DNA of 64,000 nucleotides from Cyclobacteriaceae bacterium (GTDB lineage: Bacteria; Bacteroidota; Bacteroidia; Cytophagales; Cyclobacteriaceae), in the NCBI GenBank assembly GCA_016787605.1, contig JAEUUE010000060.1:1-64000 (forward strand), in the 5' to 3' direction. The translations under genes and the position numbers were made by a program. Each line of letters opens with the position of its first letter. Position 1 is the first letter of the stretch. Below the pieces are notes generated by a model. It did no database searches. It had not been told where the DNA came from and saw only the letters and a list, made by a program, of their open reading frames with translations. This document shows, piece after piece, positions 51,441 to 60,417 of this stretch.

Positions 51441-52982
51441 TTAAACTCCAAGGATCAGGCGACCCGGATCTTCCAGCATTTCTTTGACACGGACCAGGAA
51501 ACTTACCGATTCGCGGCCATCCACGATGCGGTGATCGTACGACAAGGCCAGGTACATCACCGGGCGAATGACGATTTCACCGTTCCTGACCACCGGCCGC
51601 TCCACGATGTTGTGCATGCCCAGGATCGCCGACTGCGGAGGGTTGATGATCGGCGTCGACAACATGGATCCGAACACTCCCCCGTTGGTGATGGAGAAGG
51701 TGCCCCCGGTCATTTCTTCGATCGACAGCTTGCCATCCCTTCCCCGGGTGGCCAGGCGTACGACCTCGCTCTCGATCTGGGCAAAGGTGAGCGCGTCGGC
51801 GTTGCGAATGACCGGCACCACCAATCCGCGCGGCGTGGATACCGCGATGGAAATGTCGCAGTAGTCGTGGTAAACGATTTCGTCTTTGTCAACGGAAGCA
51901 TTGACCGCGGGGAATTCCTTGAGGGCGGCACATACCGCTTTGGCAAAGAACGACATGAACCCAAGACCCACGCCGTACTTTTCCTTAAACGAGTCCTTGT
52001 ATTTCGAGCGCAGGTCCATGACTGGCTTCATGTCCACTTCATTGAACGTGGTGAGCATGGCCGTTTCGTTCTTGACCGCCACCAGTCTCCGCGCGATGGT
52101 CTTCCGCAACGAAGTCATTTTCTCGCGGCGCTCTGAACGCGTACCTGGAACTGCAGGAACGGCTGGAGCAGCCGGAGCCGCTGGGGCCGGAGTCTTGGCA
52201 GCGGCCGGTGCCGTGGCTTTGGCGGCATCTTCTTTGGTGATGCGCCCACCTACGCCCGTCCCGGCAACTTGTCCCGGTGCGATTCCTTTCTCATCCAGAA
52301 TTTTTGCGGCCGCCGGAGAAGGGGTACCTGCGGCATAACCGGCGCCCGTGGCTGCGGGTGCGGCCGCAGGTGCGGGAGTGGCTGGAGCCGCCGCGGCAGG
52401 GCCGCCTTCCATCACCTCTATCCGGCAAATGAGTCCGCCGATCGGAAGCGTCGTCTTCTCCTTCGCAACAATCCGCAAGATGCCATTGGCCTCTGCGGGC
52501 AGTTCAAAGGTCGCCTTGTCCGACTCTACTTCGGCGATCACTTCATCCAGCCTGACAAAGTCGCCATCCTTCTTCAACCAGGTGGAGATCGTCACTTCCG
52601 TGATGGACTCTCCTACCGTGGGCACCTTCATTTCCTTGACGGCACCTGTAGCCTTGGGCGCAGCGGCCGCCGGAGCCGGGCTTTCCGCCGGAGCGGCTGC
52701 TTTGGCCGGGGCTGACGCCTTGGGCTCCGGCTTGGCGGCCGGTGCACCAGTGCCTTCAATTTTACAGATGACCGCCCCGATGGGTACGGTGTCTCCCTTT
52801 TGCTTCACAATTTTCAGCACGCCTGCCTGTGGCGCGGCAAGCTCAAAAGTTGCCTTGTCCGACTCCAGTTCGGCGATCACTTCATCCATATTCACCGTGT
52901 CGCCGTCTTTCTTGAGCCAGTTGGCAATCGTGACTTCGGAGATGGACTCTCCTACCGTAGGTACTTTAACTTCAAATGCCAT
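51441..52982 (-). CDS. sucB: 2-oxoglutarate dehydrogenase E2 with two lipoyl domains
   Basis: This 513-aa succinyltransferase has two lipoyl domains (residues 3-75, Lys43 in SDKATF; and 115-187, Lys155), Ala/Pro-rich linkers between them and after them, a peripheral subunit-binding domain (about 230-265, [18 protein letters not shown]), and the CoA-transferase core ending in the catalytic SYDHRIVDG (His484, Asp488). Bacterial E2o usually has a single lipoyl domain; two are seen in some E2 lineages. It lies between sucA and lpdA in the same operon. Confidence 0.95.
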   Translation of the reverse strand: MAFEVKVPTVGESISEVTIANWLKKDGDTVNMDEVIAELESDKATFELAAPQAGVLKIVKQKGDTVPIGAVICKIEGTGAPAAKPEPKASAPAKAAAPAESPAPAAAAPKATGAVKEMKVPTVGESITEVTISTWLKKDGDFVRLDEVIAEVESDKATFELPAEANGILRIVAKEKTTLPIGGLICRIEVMEGGPAAAAPATPAPAAAPAATGAGYAAGTPSPAAAKILDEKGIAPGQVAGTGVGGRITKEDAAKATAPAAAKTPAPAAPAAPAVPAVPGTRSERREKMTSLRKTIARRLVAVKNETAMLTTFNEVDMKPVMDLRSKYKDSFKEKYGVGLGFMSFFAKAVCAALKEFPAVNASVDKDEIVYHDYCDISIAVSTPRGLVVPVIRNADALTFAQIESEVVRLATRGRDGKLSIEEMTGGTFSITNGGVFGSMLSTPIINPPQSAILGMHNIVERPVVRNGEIVIRPVMYLALSYDHRIVDGRESVSFLVRVKEMLEDPGRLILGV

Positions 52983-53021
52983 GAGGATGATGCGTTAAGG
53001 TTGGTGAAAGGTTGCTTGCGG

Positions 53022-55742
53022 TTATTGTTCAAAGGCCTGGTTGACGATTTTCTCCTGCTCCATTTTGTGCACCTTGGAGTACCCGGTGGCCGGAGAAGCA
53101 CTGGCCTTGCGGGATACAAACTCCATGGGAACTGAGGGCAGCATGCGCTGGATGAAGGAAAGAGCGCCCATGTTGGCTGGTTCTTCCTGTACCCAAAGGA
53201 TTTTGGCATCCTTGTACTTCTTGAAGAGGGCCGTCAATTGCTTGTCCGGGAACGGGTACAACTGTTCTACCCTGACGAGGGCGGTATCTTTGGTCTTGCG
53301 CTTCGCCTGGGCCTCCAGCAAGTCATAGTAAATCTTTCCGCTGCAAAGCACCAGCCGCTTCACGTCTTTGGCAGTCACCTGGGTATCGTCCAGCACTTCC
53401 TGGAACGAGCCCGACGTGAATTCCTTCAGCGGGGACACCACGGCCGGGTGCCGGAGCAGTGACTTGGGAGAAAATACGATGCACGGCTTGCGGAAATGCC
53501 AGGCTACCTGCCTGCGCAACAGGTGGAAAATGTTTGCCGGTGTGGTCGGGTTGCACACAATCATGTTGTACTCCGCGCAAAGCTGAAGGAAGCGCTCGGG
53601 ACGACAGCTGGAGTGCTCGGGGCCCTGGCCTTCATACCCGTGGGGAAGCAACATCACCAGCCCATTCATGCGTTGCCATTTGGATTCCGCGCTGGAGAGG
53701 AACTGGTCAATCATCACCTGGGCACCGTTGACGAAGTCTCCGAACTGGGCTTCCCACAACACGAGACCAAAGGGATTGGACATCGCATACCCGTATTCGA
53801 AACCCAGCACTCCAAATTCAGAAAGGAGCGAATTGTAGATGTGAAATTTCTGCTGTCCCTCCTGGATGTGGTCAATGCCGCAATAGGGCTCGTTGGTATT
53901 CGCGTCGAAAAAGTAGGCATGGCGGTGGGAGAACGTACCACGCTTGACATCCTGTCCTGACATGCGAACCGGCGTGCCTTCGGTGAGAAGTGAACCATAG
54001 GCGAGCAATTCGGCCTCGGCCCAGCCCAACATTTTATCTTCAAAGAAGGCCGCCTTCCGGTCCTTCAGCAACTTCTCGATCTGCTTGAGCGGCTTGAAGT
54101 CGGCCGGAATTGTGGTTAGCGCTTTAGCCACCTTGTCGATGATGGCCGCCTTAATGGCGGTGACCGGCGACTTGTCAAAATCTTCCGGCTTTGCACGCTC
54201 CATTTTTTCCCATTCTTCTTCCAGCTTTTGCGGTTTGTAGGGGAGCGGCTTCTGTTTCACTTCGTTGAGCCGGTCCTGCAGCTGGTTGCGGAAACTCTTG
54301 TCCATCTCATCGGCGAGTTCCGCATCCACGTCTCCGCGTTCGATGAGTTTCTTGACATAGACCTCCCGCGGGTTGGGATGCTTGGCGATCAGGTTATAGA
54401 GCTTGGGCTGGGTAAACTTGGGTTCATCGCTCTCGTTGTGCCCATGACGGCGATAGCAGAGCATGTCGATGAAAATATCCTTGCCGAATTTCTGGCGGTA
54501 TTCCACAGCCAGCTTGGCGCAGAAAGTCACCGCCTCCGCGTCATCCCCGTTGACGTGGAGTACGGGTGCATCAATGATTTTTGCCACATCGGTACAATAG
54601 ATCGCCGAACGGGCATCTTCGTAATCTGTCGTAAAGCCAACCTGGTTATTGATGACGAAGTGGATCGTTCCGCCGGTCGTGTAGCCCGGCAGGCCCGACA
54701 TTTGGACCAGTTCATAAACGATTCCCTGGCCTGCCACGGCCGCGTCGCCATGGATGAGGATGGCCATGGCTTTGTCCACCTGTCCCTTGTATTCATCATC
54801 CATCTGGCCACGAGTATAGCCCAGCACCAGTGAATCGACCACTTCAAGGTGCGATGGGTTGGGCGTAAGCTTCACATAGATTTTGTTGCCCGATGGCGTA
54901 TTGATATGGCTGGCATATCCCAGGTGATACTTCACATCACCGTCACCCATGGTGAGGTCGGGGTTTACATTGCCTTCAAATTCCGTGAAAATCTGCTCAT
55001 AGGTTTTGCCCAGAATATTGGACAACACATTCAGACGGCCCCGGTGGGCCATACCAATAACCACTTCCTTAACACCCAGGCTGGCCGATGTATTGATGAT
55101 GGTTTGTAAGGCCGGGATGGTCGTCTCCCCGCCCTCCAGTGAAAAGCGTTTCTGCCCCAGGAACTTTGTATGCAGAAAATTTTCAAATACCACCGCTTCG
55201 TTCAACTTGGCAAGAATCCCCTTTTTCTCTTCGAGCGACGGTGCGTGGTGAAAATAATCCTGCTCGCACTTCTGAATGAACCAGTCGAAGATCTCCTGGT
55301 TGCGGATGTAGCTGTACTCAAAACCGATGGGCCCCAGGTAAACGGCCTGGAGTTTCTCGATGATCTTGCGCAGCGTGGTGCGGCCGAGCCCGATTTCCAC
55401 GCCTACGTCAAACTCGGCATCCAGGTCGGCATCCGTCAGGCCGTAAGACGTATGATCGAGTGGCACCTTATGATCCCTGCGCGGCCGTACCGGGTTCGTC
55501 TTCGACTTCAGGTGGCCGCGAGACCGATAGGCGTGTATCAGGGTCCGGACGTGTGTCTCCTTGATGTTTACCCCCTCCGTGGCAGCCACCGGCTGATCAC
55601 CAAATCTCGACACGGAGAAATCATACCCCTCAAAGAACTTTTGCCAGGTCAGATCGACCGACCCCGGGTCTTTCTTGTAGTTTTGGTACAACTGGTCGAG
55701 GTAGCTGACATCAGCATTCGAGATATACGAGTAGGTAGCCAT
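53022..55742 (-). CDS. sucA: 2-oxoglutarate dehydrogenase E1
   Basis: This 906-aa thiamine-diphosphate enzyme decarboxylates 2-oxoglutarate in the TCA cycle. The start MATYSYISNADVSYLDQLYQ at 55742 is the family start (two codons upstream is another possible Met). It has the DxxFEGY N-terminus (FFEGYDF), the E1 core with IGMAHRGRLNVLSNI, ILIHGDAAVAGQGIVYE, the ThDP motif GDAAV...NNQVGFTT, and the C-terminal LLPHGYEGQGPEHSSCR. It heads a sucA-sucB-lpdA operon, so all three components of the complex are encoded together. An exact -7 element is 19 nt upstream. Confidence 0.96.
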   Translation of the reverse strand: MATYSYISNADVSYLDQLYQNYKKDPGSVDLTWQKFFEGYDFSVSRFGDQPVAATEGVNIKETHVRTLIHAYRSRGHLKSKTNPVRPRRDHKVPLDHTSYGLTDADLDAEFDVGVEIGLGRTTLRKIIEKLQAVYLGPIGFEYSYIRNQEIFDWFIQKCEQDYFHHAPSLEEKKGILAKLNEAVVFENFLHTKFLGQKRFSLEGGETTIPALQTIINTSASLGVKEVVIGMAHRGRLNVLSNILGKTYEQIFTEFEGNVNPDLTMGDGDVKYHLGYASHINTPSGNKIYVKLTPNPSHLEVVDSLVLGYTRGQMDDEYKGQVDKAMAILIHGDAAVAGQGIVYELVQMSGLPGYTTGGTIHFVINNQVGFTTDYEDARSAIYCTDVAKIIDAPVLHVNGDDAEAVTFCAKLAVEYRQKFGKDIFIDMLCYRRHGHNESDEPKFTQPKLYNLIAKHPNPREVYVKKLIERGDVDAELADEMDKSFRNQLQDRLNEVKQKPLPYKPQKLEEEWEKMERAKPEDFDKSPVTAIKAAIIDKVAKALTTIPADFKPLKQIEKLLKDRKAAFFEDKMLGWAEAELLAYGSLLTEGTPVRMSGQDVKRGTFSHRHAYFFDANTNEPYCGIDHIQEGQQKFHIYNSLLSEFGVLGFEYGYAMSNPFGLVLWEAQFGDFVNGAQVMIDQFLSSAESKWQRMNGLVMLLPHGYEGQGPEHSSCRPERFLQLCAEYNMIVCNPTTPANIFHLLRRQVAWHFRKPCIVFSPKSLLRHPAVVSPLKEFTSGSFQEVLDDTQVTAKDVKRLVLCSGKIYYDLLEAQAKRKTKDTALVRVEQLYPFPDKQLTALFKKYKDAKILWVQEEPANMGALSFIQRMLPSVPMEFVSRKASASPATGYSKVHKMEQEKIVNQAFEQ

Positions 55743-55761
55743 AATCAAAAGGGTAAGATAA

Positions 55762-55769
55762 CAAATGTA
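55762..55769 (-). promoter_or_regulatory. -7 element TACATTTG of sucA
   Basis: Exact TAnnTTTG on the minus strand, 19 nt from the ATG at 55742; the -33 region is T-rich but has no TTG at the right spacing. Confidence 0.55.
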
Positions 55770-55797
55770 TATACCTCCGGGAGCTTGTAAAAATCTA

Positions 55798-55817
55798 ATA
55801 CTCGTTTATACGAGTAT
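55798..55817. repeat. Inverted repeat between sucA and rpsP
   Basis: ATACTCGT-TTAT-ACGAGTAT, perfect 8-bp arms around a 4-nt centre. It lies about 28 bp upstream of the sucA -7 element, so it could be an operator for sucA; the distance to the rpsP promoter is about 45 bp to its -33 box. No regulator can be named. The rest of 55743-55939 holds the two promoters. Confidence 0.6.
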
Positions 55818-55861
55818 AATTGCCATTATCGTTATCCCTTACTGAACGGCTCTGCCGGGGG

Positions 55862-55891
55862 TTGCCCAATATTCAAAATCTCCTACCTTTG
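55862..55891 (+). promoter_or_regulatory. Promoter TTG-N19-TACCTTTG of rpsP
   Basis: TTG at 55862-55864, 19 nt, exact -7 at 55884-55891; the rpsP ATG follows 48 nt later, leaving a leader of about 40 nt. Confidence 0.7.
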
Positions 55892-55939
55892 CAGTCCTTT
55901 AAAAACCGGACGAGTTCCAACCTTTAAAAACAACGAAAA

Positions 55940-56500
55940 ATGGCTGTTAAGATTCGCCTGGCCCGCCGCGGCCGCAAAAAGCTGGCAAAATTCGACGTCG
56001 TAGTGGCCGATTCCCGGTCCCCCCGCGACGGTAAATTCATTGAAAAGATCGGTACCTACGATCCCCTCACCATCCCGGCCACCATCCACCTGGATGAGGA
56101 CAGGGCCTTTTCCTGGCTGATGAATGGCGCCCAGCCTTCGGATACGGTCAGGGCCATGCTCTCCTACCGGGGCGTGATGCTGAAGAGACACCTGCAAATC
56201 GGCGTGGTAAAGGGCGCGATCTCCCAGGAACAAGCCGATCAGAAACTGGCGGAGTGGAAGGCTCAAAAGGAGCAGAAGATCCAGTCCAAGAAAGATACGG
56301 TAAGCAAATCCAAGCAGGATGCTGCCAAAGCACGCAAGGAAGCGGAATCGAAAATCCGCGAGGCCCGCGCTGAAGCGATTCGCAAGAAAGCCGAAGCCGC
56401 CGCTGCTGCCGCAGCCGCTGCCACGGAGGCTCCTGCCGCCGAAGCCCCTGCTGCCGAGGCTAGCACCGAGCAAGCGCCTGCTGCCGAAGGACAAGCGTGA
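55940..56500 (+). CDS. rpsP: 30S ribosomal protein S16 with long C-terminal extension
   Basis: This 186-aa protein has the S16 core in residues 1-85 ([20 protein letters not shown], then IGTYDPLT and [20 protein letters not shown]), and an extension of about 100 residues: a Lys/Glu helix (about 100-150) and an Ala/Glu/Pro tail (about 150-186). S16 is about 80-90 aa in E. coli; longer forms are usual in Bacteroidota. It starts the rpsP-rimM-trmD-rplS operon, but a strong terminator-like hairpin follows immediately. Confidence 0.95.
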   Translation: MAVKIRLARRGRKKLAKFDVVVADSRSPRDGKFIEKIGTYDPLTIPATIHLDEDRAFSWLMNGAQPSDTVRAMLSYRGVMLKRHLQIGVVKGAISQEQADQKLAEWKAQKEQKIQSKKDTVSKSKQDAAKARKEAESKIREARAEAIRKKAEAAAAAAAAATEAPAAEAPAAEASTEQAPAAEGQA

Positions 56501-56516
56501 TCCCAATCATAAAGAG

Positions 56517-56550
56517 AAAATGCCAACAGCTTTCTGTTGGCATTTTTTTT
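56517..56550 (+). terminator. Terminator-like hairpin between rpsP and rimM
   Basis: Stem TGCCAACAG (56521-56529) / CTGTTGGCA (56534-56542), loop CTTT, flanked by AAAA and TTTT that extend it, then an eight-T tract. It would end most transcripts after rpsP, so rimM-trmD could be limited by read-through. Confidence 0.85.
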
Positions 56551-56566
56551 ATCCTCACCTGACACG

Positions 56567-57079
56567 ATGAACGTTGACGCCTGCTTTAAGATCGCTTACG
56601 TGATGAAAAGCCACGGTTTGAAGGGCGAGGTAACGCTGGCCTTGTTGCCCCTCTGCCCTGACCTGGAGACCATGGACGCCTACTTCCTTGAAATCGGCGG
56701 CCAGCTGGTCCCTCACTTCCTGCAAGCCGTATCGGTAAAGGGCACCAAAGCCTATGTCAAATTTGAGGGAGTGGATACCCCCGAGGCGGCAGCCGCCCTC
56801 AAGGGAGCAAGTGTCTATATGCCCAAAAAATCGCGCCCCAGCCTTCCCAAAGGGGAATTTTATAACGACGAGGTGATCGGCTTTGAAGTGGTGGACACCA
56901 ACCAGGGGACCCTGGGAAAGGTATCGGAAATTCAGGAAACCGGCATTAGCAGGCACCTGGTGGTTGACCGTGAAGGGAAGGAAGTAATGATCCCGCTCAA
57001 CGGGCCTTTCCTCAAAAGCCTGAACAAGTCGAAGAAGCGCATCACGGTGGAACTCCCGGATGGATTCCTCGACCTCTAG
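56567..57079 (+). CDS. rimM: 16S rRNA processing protein RimM
   Basis: This 170-aa protein has the N-terminal RimM barrel ([20 protein letters not shown], residues 12-31) and a C-terminal PRC-barrel (about 95-170, [20 protein letters not shown]). It binds S19 and helps 30S maturation. It starts at ATG 56567, 16 nt after the T-tract of the upstream terminator; I prefer this to an alternative Met 10 codons earlier, which lies inside the hairpin region. trmD starts 19 nt after its stop. Confidence 0.94.
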   Translation: MNVDACFKIAYVMKSHGLKGEVTLALLPLCPDLETMDAYFLEIGGQLVPHFLQAVSVKGTKAYVKFEGVDTPEAAAALKGASVYMPKKSRPSLPKGEFYNDEVIGFEVVDTNQGTLGKVSEIQETGISRHLVVDREGKEVMIPLNGPFLKSLNKSKKRITVELPDGFLDL

Positions 57080-57086
57080 TTTTCCG

Positions 57087-57094
57087 TATCTTGG
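57087..57094 (+). promoter_or_regulatory. -7-like element TATCTTGG before trmD
   Basis: One mismatch to TAnnTTTG, 4 nt before the trmD ATG at 57099, in the short rimM-trmD gap. Confidence 0.3.
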
Positions 57095-57098
57095 TTGT

Positions 57099-57779
57099 AT
57101 GAGAATCGATATCCTGACATGCTTACCCAAGTTGCTGGAAAGTCCATTCCGGGAATCCATTCTTAAGCGGGCACAGGACAAACAGCTCGTTACGGTGCAG
57201 ATCCATGACCTGCGCGATTACACAACAGACGCCCATCGCACCACCGACGACTATGCCTTCGGCGGAGGCGCCGGCATGGTGATGATGATTGAGCCTATCG
57301 ATCGCTGCATCCAGGCCCTCAAGGCCCAGCGAACTTACGATGAGATCATTTACATGAGTCCGGATGGCGAATTGCTGACCCAATCCGTGGCCAACCAGCT
57401 CAGCTTGAAGGAGCATCTGATCCTGATCTGCGGCCATTACAAGGGAGTAGATGAACGCGTCCGCGAACACCTGGTAACCCGGGAAGTAAGCATCGGAGAT
57501 TACGTGTTATCGGGCGGTGAATTGGCAGCAGCCGTCCTTTCTGATGCGGTTATTCGCCTCCTCCCGGGGGTCCTGTCTGACGAATCCTCCGCCCTGACCG
57601 ACTCCTTCCAGGATGGGCTGGTGGCCCCTGCCGTCTATACCCGGCCGGCCGAGTACCGGGGTTGGCAGGTACCCCCTGTGCTCCTATCCGGGAATCCCGC
57701 CAAAATTGAGGCCTGGAGGCACGAAAACAGCCTGGATCGCACCAAAAAGCGCCGTCCGGGCCTAATAAAGGAGGACTAG
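57099..57779 (+). CDS. trmD: tRNA (guanine37-N1)-methyltransferase
   Basis: This 226-aa SPOUT enzyme methylates G37 of tRNAs with a C/G at 36. It has the knot motifs [32 protein letters not shown] and [15 protein letters not shown], and the C-terminal [20 protein letters not shown]. The start [13 protein letters not shown] at 57099 is the family start; the frame is open to 57060 but that part is the rimM end. Its stop is followed by the rplS promoter 25 nt later. Confidence 0.95.
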   Translation: MRIDILTCLPKLLESPFRESILKRAQDKQLVTVQIHDLRDYTTDAHRTTDDYAFGGGAGMVMMIEPIDRCIQALKAQRTYDEIIYMSPDGELLTQSVANQLSLKEHLILICGHYKGVDERVREHLVTREVSIGDYVLSGGELAAAVLSDAVIRLLPGVLSDESSALTDSFQDGLVAPAVYTRPAEYRGWQVPPVLLSGNPAKIEAWRHENSLDRTKKRRPGLIKED

Positions 57780-57784
57780 GTGGC

Positions 57785-57814
57785 TTGTCCACTAGCAACC
57801 CTTTCCTATATTTG
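57785..57814 (+). promoter_or_regulatory. Promoter TTG-N19-TATATTTG of rplS
   Basis: TTG at 57785-57787, 19 nt, exact -7 at 57807-57814; the rplS ATG is 27 nt further. An internal operon promoter that would let rplS be made apart from trmD. Confidence 0.7.
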
Positions 57815-57841
57815 CAGTCCCATTTTCAAAACGACCCAATT

Positions 57842-58210
57842 ATGGCCGATCTCATTAAGGTAGCGGAGCAGGAGTTGGCAGCAAAACGTGCTGCACTGCC
57901 CGATTTCAAGGCTGGCGATACGATCAACGTACACGTAAAGATCAGCGAAGGTAACAAGGAGCGTATCCAGCAATTCCAGGGCGTAGTTCTCTACCGCCGC
58001 GGAAAGGGCACCAATGGCGAGTCATTCTCTGTCCGCAAGGTATCCAATGGAGTCGGCGTAGAGCGAATTTTCCCTGTTTTGAGCCCCAGCATTGACAAAA
58101 TAGAATTCATTAAGGCCGGTAAGGTTAGAAGGGCCAAACTGTACTACATGAAGGGTCGCCAGGGCAAGTCGGCACGCATCAAGGAGAAGCTTGCCGTTCA
58201 GGAGAAGTAA
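57842..58210 (+). CDS. rplS: 50S ribosomal protein L19
   Basis: This 122-aa protein starts at ATG 57842 ([16 protein letters not shown]), with a conserved basic core ([21 protein letters not shown] region at about 40-60) and the C-terminal [21 protein letters not shown]19 sits at the 30S-50S interface. Although it follows trmD by 62 nt, it has its own complete promoter and a strong terminator, so it can be expressed as a single gene. Confidence 0.96.
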   Translation: MADLIKVAEQELAAKRAALPDFKAGDTINVHVKISEGNKERIQQFQGVVLYRRGKGTNGESFSVRKVSNGVGVERIFPVLSPSIDKIEFIKAGKVRRAKLYYMKGRQGKSARIKEKLAVQEK

Positions 58211-58230
58211 TCCGCCCACAAGCCATTCAA

Positions 58231-58263
58231 AAAGCCCGATTCGACAATGAATCGGGCTTTTTT
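58231..58263 (+). terminator. Rho-independent terminator after rplS
   Basis: Stem AAAGCCCGATTC (58231-58242) / GAATCGGGCTTT (58249-58260), 6-nt loop, then TTT; a perfect 12-bp arm. It ends the ribosomal operon. Confidence 0.9.
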
Positions 58264-58290
58264 CATGTCCGCCCGCAAACCCCGTTTATG

Positions 58291-58321
58291 TTGGAATCCA
58301 CCCCCTCCGGGCCTATATTTG
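58291..58321 (+). promoter_or_regulatory. Promoter TTG-N20-TATATTTG of fbaB
   Basis: TTG at 58291-58293, 20 nt, exact -7 at 58314-58321; ATG 58343 is 21 nt further. Confidence 0.7.
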
Positions 58322-58342
58322 CCTTCCGTTCTTTAACCACCT

Positions 58343-59416
58343 ATGGCAACTACAAATGTCCGTGAGATGCTGGGAAGCGAAGCCGAATCCCTCCTCTCCT
58401 ACAAAAGCAAAACTGTCGCATCCAACCAGATTCATGCCCCCGGACCCAATTTCATCGACGACGTATTCGGGCCCAGCAACCGCAATCCTCAGGTGCTCCG
58501 CAGCCTCGGCGCCCTGTTTGGTGCCGGCCGCCTCGGAGGAACCGGTTACCTCTCCATCCTCCCTATCGACCAGGGAATAGAGCACAGCGGAGGAGCTTCC
58601 TTCGCCAAGAACCCCATCTATTTTGATCCGGAGAACATCGTCAAGCTGGCGATCGAAGGCGGATGCAACGGCGTGGCTACCACCTACGGAACGCTTGCCT
58701 TTGCCTCCCGCAAGTATGCCCACAAGATTCCGTTTATTGTAAAGATCAACCACAACGAACTCCTGACCTATCCGAACAAGGCCGACCAGATCATGTTTGG
58801 CTCTGTTCGCGAAGCCTGGAATCTCGGTGCAGTGGCCGTCGGAGCAACCATCTATTTCGGCTCCGACCAGTCCGGAAGACAAATCATCGAAGTGGCGCAA
58901 GCTTTCGAGGAAGCTCACTCGCTGGGTATGGCTACCATTCTGTGGTGCTACATCCGCAACAACGCCTTCAAGAAGGATGGCGTCGACTATCACGTATCGG
59001 CCGACCTGACCGGCCAGGCCAACCACCTGGGCGTAACCATCCAGGCCGATATCATCAAGCAAAAGCTTCCCACGAACAATGGCGGCTACAAGGCCCTGAA
59101 TACCGGCGGAAGCTCCTATGGAAAACTTGACGAACGAATCTATACCGAATTGACCTCCGAACACCCGATTGATCTCTGCCGCTACCAGGTGCTCAACTGC
59201 TACATGGGACGGGCCGGCCTGATCAATTCTGGCGGGGAGTCGAAAGGTGCCAGTGATATGCAGGAAGCTGTTCGTACGGCTGTAATCAACAAACGCGCAG
59301 GAGGCATGGGCCTGATCTCAGGCCGCAAAGCCTTCCAGCGTCCCCTGAAGGAAGGCGTCCAGATCCTCAATGCCATCCAGGACGTCTATCTCGACAAGTC
59401 CATTACGCTGGCCTGA
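58343..59416 (+). CDS. fbaB: Class I fructose-bisphosphate aldolase, DhnA type
   Basis: This 357-aa protein belongs to the archaeal-type DhnA/FbaB aldolases that use a Schiff-base Lys, not metal. Visible: [37 protein letters not shown] (with the likely Schiff-base Lys in an earlier strand region), [13 protein letters not shown], and [15 protein letters not shown]. The length of 350 aa matches the bacterial subgroup. It interconverts fructose 1,6-bisphosphate and the two triose phosphates in glycolysis/gluconeogenesis. accD follows 16 nt downstream, so the two are probably co-transcribed. Confidence 0.9.
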   Translation: MATTNVREMLGSEAESLLSYKSKTVASNQIHAPGPNFIDDVFGPSNRNPQVLRSLGALFGAGRLGGTGYLSILPIDQGIEHSGGASFAKNPIYFDPENIVKLAIEGGCNGVATTYGTLAFASRKYAHKIPFIVKINHNELLTYPNKADQIMFGSVREAWNLGAVAVGATIYFGSDQSGRQIIEVAQAFEEAHSLGMATILWCYIRNNAFKKDGVDYHVSADLTGQANHLGVTIQADIIKQKLPTNNGGYKALNTGGSSYGKLDERIYTELTSEHPIDLCRYQVLNCYMGRAGLINSGGESKGASDMQEAVRTAVINKRAGGMGLISGRKAFQRPLKEGVQILNAIQDVYLDKSITLA

Positions 59417-59432
59417 TCCATCTTCACGCTCC

Positions 59433-60275
59433 ATGCCCTGGTTTAAACGTACCGACAAAGGAATATTGACGCCTACGGAGGCGAAACGGGAGGTTCCTGA
59501 TGGCCTTTGGTTTAAGTCCCCCGGAGGCAAAATTGTACACACCCGGGAACTGAAGAACAACGCCTACGTGGTGCCCGAAGAGGAGTACCACGTTAAGATT
59601 GGCTCCCAAGAGTACTTCGAAATCCTTTTCGACAACAATGAGTTTACCGAGCTCGACGCCAACATGCAGTCGGCCGATCCGCTCAAGTTTGTCGACACGA
59701 AACCTTACCCCAAGCGCATCAAGGAATCCCAGTCGAAGACAGATCTGAAGGATGCCGTACGGACGGCTTACGGAAAGATGAACGGCATGGATCTCGTGAT
59801 CGCCTGTATGGACTTTACGTTCATCGGCGGATCCATGGGATCTGTAGTGGGTGAAAAGATTGCCCGGGCTATGGATTACAGCCTGAAGAACCGGATTCCC
59901 TTTCTGATGATTTCCCGCTCCGGAGGCGCACGAATGATGGAGGCCGGGTTGTCACTCATGCAGATGGCCAAGACATCAGCGAAGATCGCTTTGCTGGATG
60001 AGGCCAGGATCCCGTACCTCTCTTTGCTGACTGATCCTACTACGGGTGGTGTCACCGCCTCTTACGCCATGCTGGGCGACTTCAATTTTGCCGAGCCTGG
60101 AGCCCTGATCGGTTTTGCCGGACCTCGGGTAATCCGGGAGACCATTGGAAAGAGTCTGCCGGAGGGCTTTCAAAGCGCGGAATTTGTTTTGGAGCACGGC
60201 TTTCTCGATTTCATCATCGATCGCCGCAACCTGAAGAACAGGTTGACGCTGTTGCTCAGAATGCTCAAATCTTAG
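59433..60275 (+). CDS. accD: Acetyl-CoA carboxylase carboxyltransferase beta subunit, zinc ribbon lost
   Basis: This 280-aa protein starts at ATG 59433 ([20 protein letters not shown]), the standard AccD start. The carboxyltransferase core is intact ([73 protein letters not shown]). The N-terminal zinc ribbon should read CxxC-x15-CxxC; here those positions are Ser29, Gly32, Val47 and Glu50 ([15 protein letters not shown]), so no zinc can be bound. The protein has only one Cys (about 132). With AccA it makes malonyl-CoA. It follows fbaB by 16 nt. Confidence 0.93.
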   Translation: MPWFKRTDKGILTPTEAKREVPDGLWFKSPGGKIVHTRELKNNAYVVPEEEYHVKIGSQEYFEILFDNNEFTELDANMQSADPLKFVDTKPYPKRIKESQSKTDLKDAVRTAYGKMNGMDLVIACMDFTFIGGSMGSVVGEKIARAMDYSLKNRIPFLMISRSGGARMMEAGLSLMQMAKTSAKIALLDEARIPYLSLLTDPTTGGVTASYAMLGDFNFAEPGALIGFAGPRVIRETIGKSLPEGFQSAEFVLEHGFLDFIIDRRNLKNRLTLLLRMLKS

Positions 60276-60291
60276 GGTAAGGAGCTTGACT
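60276..60291. other. Short spacer after accD
   Basis: Nothing recognisable; no terminator is visible between accD and the repeat arrays. Confidence 0.4.
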
Positions 60292-60339
60292 CCAGAAGCT
60301 GGAATTCAGAATACGGAATTCAGAATAGAGAATTCAGTA
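60292..60339. repeat. Heptanucleotide/14-nt array with GAATTCA
   Basis: A 14-nt unit is repeated, GGAATTCAGAATAC, GGAATTCAGAATAG, AGAATTCAGTACAC, which can be read as heptads GAATTCA, GAATACG, GAATTCA, GAATAGA, GAATTCA, GTACACC. The period is again 7. Confidence 0.8.
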
Positions 60340-60417
60340 CACCTGATCCCTACCACCGCTCAGCCCCCACTAGCGCCTGGCATACTATCACGCAGTACAT
60401 GGCCTTGGTCCCAAGGC

